Shown here piece after piece: positions 8,776 through 20,214 of a stretch of 64,000 bases of DNA. The DNA is taken from contig NZ_CACYJE010000002.1 of the NCBI RefSeq assembly GCF_902774605.1, forward strand, positions 43,914 to 107,913. The letters are read 5' to 3'. Under the pieces are notes generated by a model. It was not told the DNA's origin. It was given only the letters and a program-made list of their open reading frames with translations, and made no database searches. The DNA is from an uncultured Methanobrevibacter sp. (GTDB lineage: Archaea; Methanobacteriota; Methanobacteria; Methanobacteriales; Methanobacteriaceae). Within the stretch, counting starts at the first letter, position 1, and each line of letters starts with the position of its first letter. A program made the translations under genes and the position numbers.

Positions 8776-9654
8776 TTATTCTTCCTCATATGGTCCATAT
8801 TTGTTTCTTGCAAATACTTCTAAATAGTTATCCATGATGATTAATAAGATAACAATTATAATACCTACAATAATACCACCATATACTCCAAATACTACTG
8901 TATTCCAGAAACTAAAGAATACAACGAGACCGAAACAGAAACCAGTTAATGGTCCACCGAATTTAGCACAGAAGTTTACTACATCCATTGAGTTTTTAGC
9001 ACCTAATGGAGCTTTAGTAACGATATCCCCTTGAATAGCTACAGGAGTACCTCCACCAAATTCGAATTTTTGATACTCACTTTCTGAACCATAGTGAACG
9101 TCCCCGGTTGAAGATCCGATAGCACCTAAAGCAATACCCCAGAGCATTGCTAAGAGCGGTAATGGGAATACGTGTAATGGGGTACCATTCAATGGAATGG
9201 TCATTAAGTAAGAAATTCCAACTATACAAAAACTAGTTATAAATCCGTGACCTACGATAGGTCCTAAAGATTGAGTTAATACATCCATAAATAATGGTTG
9301 TTCAAATTGGGATTGTCCAACAATCCTTCCCATGTGGGATGTAACAGTATAAATAGCGTGAACAAAAGCAGCGACACAAGCACCCATTGCAATAGCTATG
9401 AGAGGCATCATACCTAATGACATAACTAAGTATGCAATAGCACCAGCTACACCACACCAAACACCATAAGCGACTGGTTCACCAGAAGCCGCCTTGTTTA
9501 TCATACGGTGTAAATGTCCCATTTGTGGAGCAAGTTGAACCTGGGAGTTTGGGTTACTTTGAGAACCGATGTCAGATTCTAAGTCCTCTGCAGCCCCTCC
9601 GATGGTTGCAACTGCACCCATTAATGCAACTACACCTAATGTTACAGGGTCCAT
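8776..9654 (-). CDS. mtrE: MtrE, integral membrane subunit of methyl-H4MPT:CoM methyltransferase
   Basis: First gene of mtrEDCBAFGH: a 292-residue polytopic membrane protein with a cytosolic loop containing GSESEYQKFEFGGG. Together with MtrC and MtrD it forms the membrane part that couples methyl transfer to Na+ export. The ATG follows a strong GGAGGAAAA site. Just upstream on the same strand are a 10-bp hairpin (9675-9699) and, about 147 bases away, a TATA box (9795-9808), so mtr has its own promoter besides any read-through from mcr. Confidence 0.95.
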   Translation of the reverse strand: MDPVTLGVVALMGAVATIGGAAEDLESDIGSQSNPNSQVQLAPQMGHLHRMINKAASGEPVAYGVWCGVAGAIAYLVMSLGMMPLIAIAMGACVAAFVHAIYTVTSHMGRIVGQSQFEQPLFMDVLTQSLGPIVGHGFITSFCIVGISYLMTIPLNGTPLHVFPLPLLAMLWGIALGAIGSSTGDVHYGSESEYQKFEFGGGTPVAIQGDIVTKAPLGAKNSMDVVNFCAKFGGPLTGFCFGLVVFFSFWNTVVFGVYGGIIVGIIIVILLIIMDNYLEVFARNKYGPYEEE

Positions 9655-9674
9655 AATTTTTTTCCTCCATATTT

Positions 9675-9699
9675 TTTATTAAATTGATCATTTAATAAA
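9675..9699 (-). promoter_or_regulatory. Leader hairpin before mtrE
   Basis: A perfect 10-bp inverted repeat, TTTATTAAAT and ATTTAATAAA, with a five-base loop lies about 10 bases upstream of the mtrE ribosome binding site. As RNA it is AT-rich and therefore weak, but perfect. It could affect ribosome access or be a protein site. The structure is seen. The role is inferred. Confidence 0.4.
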
Positions 9700-9794
9700 C
9701 GTGAAATGAATTGATTCTTGTTCCATACAAAAATCATTTGTACTTGAATTATCTCAAGATTTTATCTTTTAATATATAATATTTTATGTTCTAG

Positions 9795-9808
9795 TAATAT
9801 AAATGTTT
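9795..9808 (-). promoter_or_regulatory. TATA box of the mtr operon
   Basis: Minus-strand AAACATTTATATTAC closely matches the archaeal TATA consensus. Predicted initiation near 9770 gives a leader of about 115 bases before mtrE. A 16-base palindrome (9817-9832, arms TTCAAGT and ACTTGAA) lies 8-23 bases upstream of the box, where an activator or repressor would bind. Confidence 0.5.
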
Positions 9809-9846
9809 TGGATTTTTTCAAGTAAACTTGAATTTATAAAAGTATA

Positions 9847-9870
9847 GATAGGTGAAAAATATCACCTATC
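9847..9870 (-). terminator. Hairpin after mcrA
   Basis: Perfect 9-bp stem, GATAGGTGA and TCACCTATC, with a six-base loop, lying 17 bases after the mcrA stop codon. The downstream minus-strand sequence (TATACTTTTATAA) is only moderately T-rich. Termination may therefore be partial, leaving room for read-through into mtr. It may also define a processed 3' end. Confidence 0.5.
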
Positions 9871-9887
9871 CACGTGTTTAAATCTAT

Positions 9888-11543
<1,656 letters not shown>

Positions 11544-11549
11544 ATTAAT

Positions 11550-12308
11550 CTACCATCCTGTTACTGGATTGAATGCACCAAAGGATCTGGAAACGTGTAT
11601 TCTTTGACATACTTTTACAGCTTCTACATCGTCTTTGTATGCTTCACCATCTATTCTGTAAATAGTGGTTTTTGCTCTTAAAGTTTCTTCGTCTAATGGT
11701 TCACCTAAGACTACAGGTTCGTCTAATTCCCTACCAACTTGGTCTTTTACCATTTCGACTTTACCGGTTTCTTTGTTGAATACTTGTCTTCTGAGCATAT
11801 CGAACATTAAACCGTTTTCATCTAATCTTAATGAGTGACCGTGTACACCTGCACCTCTGATACCGGTTCTTGCGGTATCGAAGTATTCGGTTTCTAAGAG
11901 TGTTTTTGAGAGTTTTTCTAAGTCTCTTTCTCTTGCTTCAACTACTTGTCTTCCGGATAATGTACCGGTATCGATTCCTCTGAATCTGGATAAGTAAGAT
12001 CTAGCTCTTAAGAAAGGTTGAGCTGGAGCGAAGTACATGGAGTCTACGAATTGGATGTATCTGATCCTGTCTCCTGCTTTTGCACCGTCGATTGGTGCTA
12101 CTAATTCTCTTACACTGTCATCTGGCTCGTCCATTTCATCTAATGGTGGGTGAACTGATTTGTATTCTTCACCTGGAGCTTTGTGGCCTAATATTTTTAC
12201 TACGTCTTCATCAGAAATTTCTCTTAGCTTTTCTAACTCGTGTTCAGGGTTAGTAAAGTTTCTTCTGTTTTGAGCAACCTGAGAAGTACCTGGATAAATT
12301 TGTACCAT
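11550..12308 (-). CDS. mcrG: McrG, methyl-coenzyme M reductase I gamma subunit
   Basis: A 252-residue gamma subunit, the usual length, beginning [20 protein letters not shown], a highly conserved N-terminus. Further family stretches are [20 protein letters not shown] and [18 protein letters not shown]. It completes the hexameric alpha2beta2gamma2 enzyme and contributes to the F430 pocket. It lies six bases upstream of mcrA and two bases after mcrC. Confidence 0.97.
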   Translation of the reverse strand: MVQIYPGTSQVAQNRRNFTNPEHELEKLREISDEDVVKILGHKAPGEEYKSVHPPLDEMDEPDDSVRELVAPIDGAKAGDRIRYIQFVDSMYFAPAQPFLRARSYLSRFRGIDTGTLSGRQVVEARERDLEKLSKTLLETEYFDTARTGIRGAGVHGHSLRLDENGLMFDMLRRQVFNKETGKVEMVKDQVGRELDEPVVLGEPLDEETLRAKTTIYRIDGEAYKDDVEAVKVCQRIHVSRSFGAFNPVTGW

Positions 12309-12310
12309 AA

Positions 12311-12919
12311 TTATGCATCTCCTAATGCTAACTTAACTTTTCTAATTATTTCATCTAATTTTTCCTGTGAAATTGTTTCACCACGGATAACCCCTGTAAC
12401 AATATCATCGATAGTTCCTGCAGTTTTAATATTGCCCTCATCAGGCATGACCTTTGAAGTTTTGACGCCTATTTTAGCGAAATCCTCACAGTCTACTGGT
12501 GATTCGCAAATAATTATACAGTGTTTGTTGACGTTCCTAAGTATTAATCTTGCTTTGTAAGTAATATGATTTGCAACACCTCCAAGGTGGACTACAAGCA
12601 ACTTGAAGTTTTTCATCTGTTCGACTTCCTTGTCGGTAAGCCCGAACAATGTTCCACCTGAAGCTGGAGAATCATGAGGAACACCAGCACCAGCATTTAA
12701 AACCATAGTACTTGTTAAAACATTAGCTTCACGCAATCCGAATGTGATTTCACAAACCGGTTTTGTAATGTGCCTACGTCCTGGGGACATAGCTACTGCA
12801 CATACGTCAGTACCACATTCGGCGAATGTGCCTCTTTGAGCAAGGCTTCCGCCTTTACCCATACCGCTTGCTTCCCTACAATCTACCACGTGAGTGCAAC
12901 GTCCTATCATTCTAGTCAT
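12311..12919 (-). CDS. mcrC: McrC, methyl-coenzyme M reductase operon protein C
   Basis: Accessory protein of 199-202 residues. McrC has been found in the ATP-dependent complex that reductively activates Mcr, so it is a maturation factor and not part of the core enzyme. Conserved motifs: [16 protein letters not shown] at the start, [20 protein letters not shown] and [12 protein letters not shown]. The start at 12919 overlaps the mcrD stop by eight bases (ATGACTAG). An in-frame ATG at 12910, which matches the usual family start MIGxCTHVVD, is equally plausible. Confidence 0.95.
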   Translation of the reverse strand: MTRMIGRCTHVVDCREASGMGKGGSLAQRGTFAECGTDVCAVAMSPGRRHITKPVCEITFGLREANVLTSTMVLNAGAGVPHDSPASGGTLFGLTDKEVEQMKNFKLLVVHLGGVANHITYKARLILRNVNKHCIIICESPVDCEDFAKIGVKTSKVMPDEGNIKTAGTIDDIVTGVIRGETISQEKLDEIIRKVKLALGDA

Positions 12920-13361
12920 CCTTTTTAATTATTTTCACATGATCTTCAAATGTTGAATATTGATCTGTCATTCCCACTAATTCATCTGGCAACTCTTTAT
13001 CACCATACTTGATCCTATCAGTAACGGTTTTCTGTTTTCTGATATAGTTTGACCTGTCTTGATTGATATCAAAACCATATGGTATGTGTTTTTTGCAGAT
13101 TTCCTCAACGTCATCAATTGTTGATTCCATTGATATCTCAAGGAAAATCCTTGCGGTTTTCACTTGTAAAACAACGTCCTCCCCATTGATATTGATAACT
13201 CTACGTTCCTGGTATTTGGCAGGTAGAGTTGCCTCACCTTTTGGAAATCTAGGGCCATGAATTACTGTTCTTTTAACGTCTTCGAGTGATTCCAGGTCAT
13301 TTAATAAACTTTCTGTGGTGTCACTTCCAAGAATCCTGTGGGGAAATATTTCAATATCCAT
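12912..13361 (-). CDS. mcrD: McrD, methyl-coenzyme M reductase operon protein D
   Basis: A 149-residue accessory protein always encoded in mcr operons. It binds Mcr and is thought to act in assembly or cofactor delivery, but is not part of the final enzyme. Visible: [20 protein letters not shown] at the start and [15 protein letters not shown] near residue 38. It lies between mcrB and mcrC and overlaps mcrC by eight bases. Confidence 0.95.
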   Translation of the reverse strand: MDIEIFPHRILGSDTTESLLNDLESLEDVKRTVIHGPRFPKGEATLPAKYQERRVININGEDVVLQVKTARIFLEISMESTIDDVEEICKKHIPYGFDINQDRSNYIRKQKTVTDRIKYGDKELPDELVGMTDQYSTFEDHVKIIKKDD

Positions 13362-13395
13362 TATAAGACCTTCAAATTAGATTTAATCAAAGTAA

Positions 13396-14724
<1,329 letters not shown>

Positions 14725-14766
14725 TTTTTCCCTCCTAAATAAATAGAGTTTAACTAATATACCACT

Positions 14767-14796
14767 CTCAATGGTAAACTTTTTTACCAAATTGAG
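14767..14796 (-). promoter_or_regulatory. Leader hairpin of the mcr operon
   Basis: On the minus strand CTCAAT-TT-GGTAAA pairs with TTTACC-ATTGAG around a four-base AAAG loop: a 12-bp stem with one two-base bulge, about 43 bases upstream of the mcrB ATG. A second, weaker hairpin (GCTA...GCAA-AAAC-TTGC...TAGC, about 14801-14826) precedes it. The sequence is clear. A role in message stability or translation is inferred. Confidence 0.5.
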
Positions 14797-14860
14797 TTTT
14801 AGCTACAAAGCAAGTTTTTGCAATAGCCAGCCATATGGTATACAAATTTTATTTTATAAA

Positions 14861-14878
14861 AGATATAATATAAAGATT
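14861..14878 (-). promoter_or_regulatory. TATA box of the mcr operon
   Basis: Minus-strand AATCTTTATATTATATC fits the archaeal TATA consensus. Its distance to the mcrB start (about 146 bases) is almost the same as for the mtr promoter and mtrE (about 147 bases). Predicted initiation is near 14840. Inferred from sequence. Confidence 0.45.
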
Positions 14879-15210
14879 ACCTATGAAATATTTTAGAAAA
14901 GTTTATAAAGTATAATAAAACATTTTGAATTTAAGAAAAAACACTCCAAAAGTAATACTTTTTATTATTGATTAAACGAGATGTTTTTTAGAAATAATCC
15001 ATAAAATCTAATTTTAATTGAATTGAAAATAAAATCAGAAATTAAAAATATTTTACTCAACTGATGATTGGTTTTAATGAAAATAAAGAAAAATAACAAA
15101 TTATTACTTTTAAGGTTTCAAGTAATAAATAATACTAAAAATAATACTCGAAAAATTTCAAAAAAAGATAGTCGAATTTATAAATAAAATGAAAATATAT
15201 AATAATTATT

Positions 15211-16458
15211 ATGCAACTTGTAGCTGATGTAGGAGGAATACCTGGAAAGGATTGTAACGGTTTTTGCAAGTACTGTTACTTCAGGAAGGTGAAGGAAGTA
15301 AAAAGTTTTGGCTGTGCACACTGTCTGCCCAACAAGATCGGATGTGAAAGATGCAGCAAGGGAGTTTCAGAAACCCAAGGCGCATTCAAATCACCATTCG
15401 AGGTTATGAATGAGGTTCAAAGCGCCCTCATGATGAACATGAACCGGGGAGAGATAAGCGCATACATCAGCGGAGGCGGAGACATAAGCTGCTACCCCCA
15501 CCTGGAAACCCTGACCGCAAACCTGAACCAATTCTCAATACCATCTGTCCTAGGATACACTTGCGGAAAGGGAATAACCGACTCATCCACAGCTTCAAGA
15601 CTGATCGACAATGGAGTCAAGGAAGTCTCATTCACCATTTTCTCATCAGACCCTCAGCTTCGAAGGGAATGGGTCAAGGACCCGAACCCTCAGGAGGCAT
15701 TGGATGCATGCAGGATATTCAGCGAAAGCATCGACCTGACCGGAGCCGCAGTAATCATCCCAGGAGTGAATGACGGGGACGTTTTAAGGCAAACATGCAA
15801 CGACCTTGAGGAATGGGGCGCAAAGGGAATGCTACTCATGAGGTTTGCAAACACCTTCAACGAGGGCCTGATACTCGGCAACGAGCCGATCATCAAGGGA
15901 ATCGAATCCCAGCCGATTGAGGATTTCGCAGAGCTTGTTCGCCAAATAAATTCAGAATACAAGTTCAGAGTCAGCGGAACACCATTATGCGACCCTGAAA
16001 CAGGAGGACCATTTGCAATAGCAAAGGACGAGAATGAAGTGTTCCTGCAATTCATAAAACCGATAACCGGAGAGGCAACAATCATAACATCAAAAATAGC
16101 CGAACCGTTCATCACCAAAATCTTTGACAAGATAGATGCCGAGAACAATGTCAATGTTGTTGGCGTTGAAAAGGAAATCGCATGCCTAATCACCAAGGAG
16201 GATTTGGAAAAGCTTGATTTGAGCGAGATAAAGGATGCCGTGATATTGCCTGGAAGGGCATTCGTGCATCAGCTTGACGCCGAAAGGATCTTAAGTGCAG
16301 ACGGCACTGACAGGCTGGTTGGCCGTGGCCCCGATACGTTAAGCGTTGACGGTGAACTAAGCATTGACATGACAGATGAGAATGTCATAGAAAGAGAGTT
16401 AGAAGAATTCAATGACCTTGTGGATGCCATCAACTTCTTCGGAATGAGATTGATTTAA
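15211..16458 (+). CDS. mmp10: Mmp10, radical SAM arginine methyltransferase acting on McrA
   Basis: Methanogenesis marker 10, the radical SAM enzyme known to methylate C5 of the McrA active-site arginine (Arg271 here). The 415-residue protein has the radical SAM triad in CNGFCKYC (Cys15, Cys19, Cys22), followed at once by a cysteine cluster at 35, 38, 45 and 48 that could bind a further metal centre. A glycine-rich YISGGGDISCYP follows at about 106-117. It is transcribed divergently from the mcr operon that encodes its substrate. The ATG at 15211 begins MQLVADVGGIPGKDC, the family N-terminus, and is preceded by AT-rich promoter sequence with almost no leader. Confidence 0.95.
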   Translation: MQLVADVGGIPGKDCNGFCKYCYFRKVKEVKSFGCAHCLPNKIGCERCSKGVSETQGAFKSPFEVMNEVQSALMMNMNRGEISAYISGGGDISCYPHLETLTANLNQFSIPSVLGYTCGKGITDSSTASRLIDNGVKEVSFTIFSSDPQLRREWVKDPNPQEALDACRIFSESIDLTGAAVIIPGVNDGDVLRQTCNDLEEWGAKGMLLMRFANTFNEGLILGNEPIIKGIESQPIEDFAELVRQINSEYKFRVSGTPLCDPETGGPFAIAKDENEVFLQFIKPITGEATIITSKIAEPFITKIFDKIDAENNVNVVGVEKEIACLITKEDLEKLDLSEIKDAVILPGRAFVHQLDAERILSADGTDRLVGRGPDTLSVDGELSIDMTDENVIERELEEFNDLVDAINFFGMRLI

Positions 16459-16474
16459 AAAAAAAGAAATATTT

Positions 16475-17395
16475 TTAAGAATCCTCAACAAGAGAACTCT
16501 CAGTATTGATTTTAACCAAGATGTAGTCATACATTTTGGACTTTTTAATTTCAGCTATTTCTGATAATTTCTTACCGTCAATAACCACATCGCCAATAGT
16601 GTCCGCATATTCATCATAATTCAGCTTTACGCGAACCCCATCGAGTTGTGATGTTACCGGTGTCGGGGAAATGACATCCTCTATTTCCCTAACCTGATTT
16701 TCAATTGCATTTTTAACAACAATGGATGGCACCAACGGCGCGTCAAGAGTCATTTCACGTTTCTTGTCATTCAATATTTGCTCGATGGTTTCCACTAGCT
16801 TGTCCAATGCACGTATGTCAGGCCCTCTCCTGAGCCTTCTTGGGATTCTTCCAAGACCCCCAACGTATGCGTCGGCGCCCGGGAGTTCCTCAACGTCGAT
16901 TTCAGGAGCCCCTGTCACGATTACTGGCACGTCTATATCATCATAAAGGAAGGATTTTTCTTTTATGCAATTTTCAAAGCTGCCCAATGCAAAAATGGCA
17001 ATGTCATGCTCTTCAATCAATGCCTTTTCCTCCTCTGTGATGCCGGAGGTTCCTTTTCCATCCCCACGGGCAAGACCAATCATGTTGTCCTTTGCACCGA
17101 ATTCACGAAGGTACTCGGATATGTCACATGCTGCGTGCGGCAAGTGGTGTCTTGCGAGTGTCGGTGAAACAATGGCGATCTCGGAACCTGCCATTGGAGC
17201 AACGGATATTTTTCCCAAAAGTTCCTTGGATTTCCTTTCGATTTTATCAACGTCCTCTAATGGAACAGCCATGTTAAGGACCAGTTCCATCTGCTGAACG
17301 CTGTCCTGAAGAATGAATCCTCCCAAGTCTTCGATCAATTCTCTTATCTCTTCACTCTTGTGAACTCCACCAGTAAATATTAATGTTTCATACAT
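16475..17395 (-). CDS. Methanogenesis marker protein 7
   Basis: A 306-residue protein from the ATG at 17395 ([16 protein letters not shown]). An in-frame upstream start at 17419 adds eight residues. It matches the methanogenesis marker 7 family, proteins found in methanogens and often encoded near other mcr-linked markers. Relatives co-purify with Mcr activation components, so a role in Mcr maturation is possible, but no reaction is known. Visible: [20 protein letters not shown] and a basic [20 protein letters not shown]. It runs convergently with mmp10, ending 16 bases from it. Confidence 0.8.
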   Translation of the reverse strand: MYETLIFTGGVHKSEEIRELIEDLGGFILQDSVQQMELVLNMAVPLEDVDKIERKSKELLGKISVAPMAGSEIAIVSPTLARHHLPHAACDISEYLREFGAKDNMIGLARGDGKGTSGITEEEKALIEEHDIAIFALGSFENCIKEKSFLYDDIDVPVIVTGAPEIDVEELPGADAYVGGLGRIPRRLRRGPDIRALDKLVETIEQILNDKKREMTLDAPLVPSIVVKNAIENQVREIEDVISPTPVTSQLDGVRVKLNYDEYADTIGDVVIDGKKLSEIAEIKKSKMYDYILVKINTESSLVEDS

Positions 17396-17450
17396 CTTAA
17401 CAACTCTCGAAAAATGCAATTGTATAATATTATAATTTTTAATTGCTATA

Positions 17451-17969
17451 TTATATTAAATTTTCTAAAATGCCATAGCGCAATTCCGCCTTTTCAAAGG
17501 GGTTTTTGGAAATGCTGTTGTGTGAGGCTATTTCAACCAGGTTTTCTGTTTCTTCAACCCTGTCTTTCAGGTAATCCGGGTAAATGACATGGTCAAAGTT
17601 ACTGGAGACTATATTGAATCCCATGTCCCGAACGATGTCCTTTAGAAATTCAGAGTACACCTTAACATTGATTTGTCGCTTGAAATCTGAATTCAGGTAT
17701 TTTTTTAAAATCCCATAATCCTCGAAAAACCCTGCTATTTCATCATCATCCAGTTCATGGCCTGTGAGTTTGGAAACTTCCCTAATGCTTTCAAAAATCT
17801 GTGAGGGAGTGTTGATTTTAATGGCTAGACAATCCATTTCCACCTTACTTTCAGAAAGAAGAATCGCAAAGTCCCCATCCTCCTTATCGGGAAATTTATT
17901 AACGGCATAATCCTCTATTCCGGCAAGCTTCACTATTTCCTCGCACATTGGTGTTGTGACTATTTTCAT
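17451..17969 (-). CDS. Unrecognised methanogen protein
   Basis: A 172-residue soluble, acidic protein that I do not recognise. It begins [18 protein letters not shown], has no membrane segment, and shows an alpha/beta pattern with a patch [20 protein letters not shown] near residue 128 and two cysteines. It is a real gene by its length, its start facing a promoter region, and its position 55 bases upstream of the marker 7 gene in the same direction, which suggests an operon. Its start is separated from divergent comB by only 40 bases. Context hints at methanogenesis or coenzyme M metabolism, but this is guilt by association. Confidence 0.7.
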   Translation of the reverse strand: MKIVTTPMCEEIVKLAGIEDYAVNKFPDKEDGDFAILLSESKVEMDCLAIKINTPSQIFESIREVSKLTGHELDDDEIAGFFEDYGILKKYLNSDFKRQINVKVYSEFLKDIVRDMGFNIVSSNFDHVIYPDYLKDRVEETENLVEIASHNSISKNPFEKAELRYGILENLI

Positions 17970-18009
17970 AAGTAATATTATTATATATTACTTTAATATA
18001 CATTACTTC

Positions 18010-18696
18010 ATGAAGGTGACATTGAGTTTTGAGCAAACAATAAGCAGCGACGTTTCCATAATGGTTGATGCCCTGAGGGCGAGTTCAACGATAACGGTGG
18101 CTCTGGACAATTTCAAGAGGGTCATCCCCTGCTTCACCCCCGAGGAGGCATTGAAACTGAAAAGTGAATGCGGCGGAATTCTTGCAGGGGAGCGCATGGG
18201 AGCGAAAATCGAGGGATTTGATATCGGCAACACTCCTGTCGGCATTTCCAAGCTTGAAGGTGATGATGACACTCTCATTTTTACAAGCAGCAACGGAACA
18301 AGAATACTTGAGAACATGAGCTCCAAGGTTCTTGTCGGGTCAATGATAAATGCCGAGGCGGCCGGCCTTAAAAGCATTCAACTGGCAAGCAATCATATTG
18401 ACGTTGTGATGGCTGGGGTCAAGGGAAAATTTGCAATTGAGGATTTCCTGGCATCCGGCGAGATATTATACTGGATTTGCCAAAATCTAGACGACTATCA
18501 GCTGAGCGAATATGCCAAATCAGCCATCATGGCAAGTCGTGATTATGATAGTCTAAAAGAGGCATTCATCAATTCAAGAACCGGCATAAGGTTGGCTGAA
18601 CTTGGATATGGAGAGGATGTTGAATTTTGCTGTCGAAAAAACATTACAGAGAATGTTGCAATATATGATGATAATGAATTAACTTTATATATTTAA
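18010..18696 (+). CDS. comB: ComB, 2-phosphosulfolactate phosphatase
   Basis: Second enzyme of coenzyme M biosynthesis. It hydrolyses 2-phosphosulfolactate to sulfolactate, which ComC (34299) then oxidises. The protein has 228 residues from the ATG at 18010. The longer frame from 17956 would overlap the neighbouring gene and is rejected. ComB-type motifs: MVDALRASSTI (metal and phosphate site), GERMGAKIEGFDIGNTPV and IFTSSNGTRI. Coenzyme M is the methyl acceptor of Mtr and substrate of Mcr encoded nearby. Confidence 0.93.
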   Translation: MKVTLSFEQTISSDVSIMVDALRASSTITVALDNFKRVIPCFTPEEALKLKSECGGILAGERMGAKIEGFDIGNTPVGISKLEGDDDTLIFTSSNGTRILENMSSKVLVGSMINAEAAGLKSIQLASNHIDVVMAGVKGKFAIEDFLASGEILYWICQNLDDYQLSEYAKSAIMASRDYDSLKEAFINSRTGIRLAELGYGEDVEFCCRKNITENVAIYDDNELTLYI

Positions 18697-18735
18697 ATCG
18701 ATTTATAATATATAATATAATCTATTTATAAAGAA

Positions 18736-19914
18736 GTGTTTTTTTTGAAAAGAGAATGTTTGACCATAATCGGCACTGCCCACGTATCCGAGGAAAGTGT
18801 GAATGAAGTGAAAGACGCCATTTACGAACAGCACCCGGACGTGGTTGCAATTGAGCTTGACAGGGGCCGATACATTAAATTAAAAAAACAGATGATGGGT
18901 ATCGAAGAAGATGATACAATATCAGTTACCCAAATTATTAAAGACAACAAGGTGGGACTCTTCCTCACAACCACACTGCTGAGCTATTTCCAGTCAAAAA
19001 TCGGGGCAGACCTTGACGTGGCACCAGGTTCAGAGATGATCGGCGCCATAGAGGCAAGCGAGGATCTGGGAATACCGATAGCCTTGATTGACCGTGACAT
19101 AAGCACCACATTGCAGAGGGCATTGAACAAGATGGGATTCATTGAAAAGGCAAAATTCATGTTCGGACTCATCGCCTCAGTGTTCGGATTCGGCGATGAG
19201 GAGGAAATTGATGTTGAGGAACTGAAGAATCCGGAAAACCTTGATGACCTGATGGAAATGTTCAAGGATGAGGCTCCAAGCGTCCATGAAGTATTGGTTC
19301 ACGAAAGGGACGCTTATCTTGCAGGTAGGATCATGCAGATACCTCAGGACCATGTCATTGCTGTTGTCGGAGCAGGCCACAAGCCGGGAATTAAAAAATA
19401 CCTGAACAATCCGGAGACCCTGCCTAATCTTCGTGATTTGGAAGTCATTAACGAGAAAAAGGGAATCCCTTGGGCCAAAATATTTCTGGGACTGATTCCG
19501 GTACTTTTTGTTGTGATATTTTTTCTGGCTTATTTTAGCGGGATAAACATCACCTGGAACATTTATGAATTCATTGCAATAAGCATGATAATGGGATTCA
19601 TAGGTTCAATACTGTCCGGCTCAAAACTGATATCCGCCATTGTCGGAGGATTGGTTGCACCGTTGACCATCATTCACCCATTGCTTGCTGCAGGATGGTT
19701 TTCAGGATTGTGCGAAGCGAAGTTCAGGAAAGTTAGGCAAAGCGACATTAAGAACCTTGCCCATATTGAAAGTTTTCGTGACTTATGGCAAAACAACATT
19801 TTCAGGATACTGCTTGTGGTGATTGGAACCAACCTGGGAGTCAGCATAGCGACCCTGGTGATATTGCCGTCAAGGGTGTTCATACCATTATTCATGAAAC
19901 TCTTCGGAGGATAG
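18736..19914 (+). CDS. TraB/PrgY family membrane protein
   Basis: A 392-residue TraB-domain protein. The N-terminal domain (about 1-230) has the conserved TIIGTAHVSEESVNEV, VVAIELDRGRY and, near residue 213, VVGAGHKPGI motifs. The C-terminal third carries about four hydrophobic segments (IFLGLIPVLFVVIFFLAYF, IAISMIMGFIGSILSG and others). TraB relatives include the bacterial pheromone-shutdown protein PrgY and are putative membrane proteases or peptidase-like proteins. The archaeal role is unknown. The start is GTG at 18736 without a ribosome binding site. A TATA-like TTTATAATATA about 25 bases upstream fits a leaderless message. TTG at 18745 is the alternative. Confidence 0.85.
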   Translation: MFFLKRECLTIIGTAHVSEESVNEVKDAIYEQHPDVVAIELDRGRYIKLKKQMMGIEEDDTISVTQIIKDNKVGLFLTTTLLSYFQSKIGADLDVAPGSEMIGAIEASEDLGIPIALIDRDISTTLQRALNKMGFIEKAKFMFGLIASVFGFGDEEEIDVEELKNPENLDDLMEMFKDEAPSVHEVLVHERDAYLAGRIMQIPQDHVIAVVGAGHKPGIKKYLNNPETLPNLRDLEVINEKKGIPWAKIFLGLIPVLFVVIFFLAYFSGINITWNIYEFIAISMIMGFIGSILSGSKLISAIVGGLVAPLTIIHPLLAAGWFSGLCEAKFRKVRQSDIKNLAHIESFRDLWQNNIFRILLVVIGTNLGVSIATLVILPSRVFIPLFMKLFGG

Positions 19915-19978
19915 AATAGCTTTATATAATATATTAAAAATATTATTATTACGATTAATTTTAAATGGATAAAATATC

Positions 19979-20191
19979 ATGTATCTAATATTTCGATGCG
20001 ACTGTGGAAGGGCATTATATGCCAAGGAGGGAGTGGCCACACGAAAGTGCGTGTGCGGAAAAACCTTGAAAGTGAAATCAAGACGCATTTTCCAGAAAGT
20101 GGAAACAAGAGAGCAAGCCTCCCTTGCAGTGCAGGAAATGCAGGACAAGATATACAAGAACACTGGCTTCATGAAGGCCAGTGACTTATAA
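19979..20191 (+). CDS. DUF1922 zinc-ribbon protein
   Basis: A 70-residue protein of the DUF1922 family known from Methanobacteriales (MTH1184 type). The first half is a rubredoxin-like zinc ribbon: CDCGRALYAKEG and TRKCVCGKTLKV supply two CxC/CxCG pairs (Cys7, Cys9, Cys24, Cys26). The second half is a short helical tail. Function unknown. The conserved start MYLIFRCDCGRALY matches the family. It precedes the CNNM-type gene by 23 bases and may be co-transcribed with it. Confidence 0.88.
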   Translation: MYLIFRCDCGRALYAKEGVATRKCVCGKTLKVKSRRIFQKVETREQASLAVQEMQDKIYKNTGFMKASDL

Positions 20192-20214
20192 TTGGTTTTA
20201 ATGGTTTGTTAAAA

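Larger units (their letters stand above)
14725..15210. other. Intergenic promoter region between mcrB and mmp10
   Basis: A 486-base AT-rich spacer between divergent genes. On the mcr side it holds a TATA box (minus strand, 14861-14878), a leader of about 115-120 bases with two hairpins, and the mcrB ribosome binding site. On the mmp10 side it has TATA-like sequence within about 40 bases of the mmp10 ATG (TTTATAAATA near 15180) and no clear ribosome binding site, so that message may have a very short leader. The middle, about 14900-15150, shows no ORF or RNA gene. Confidence 0.6.
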
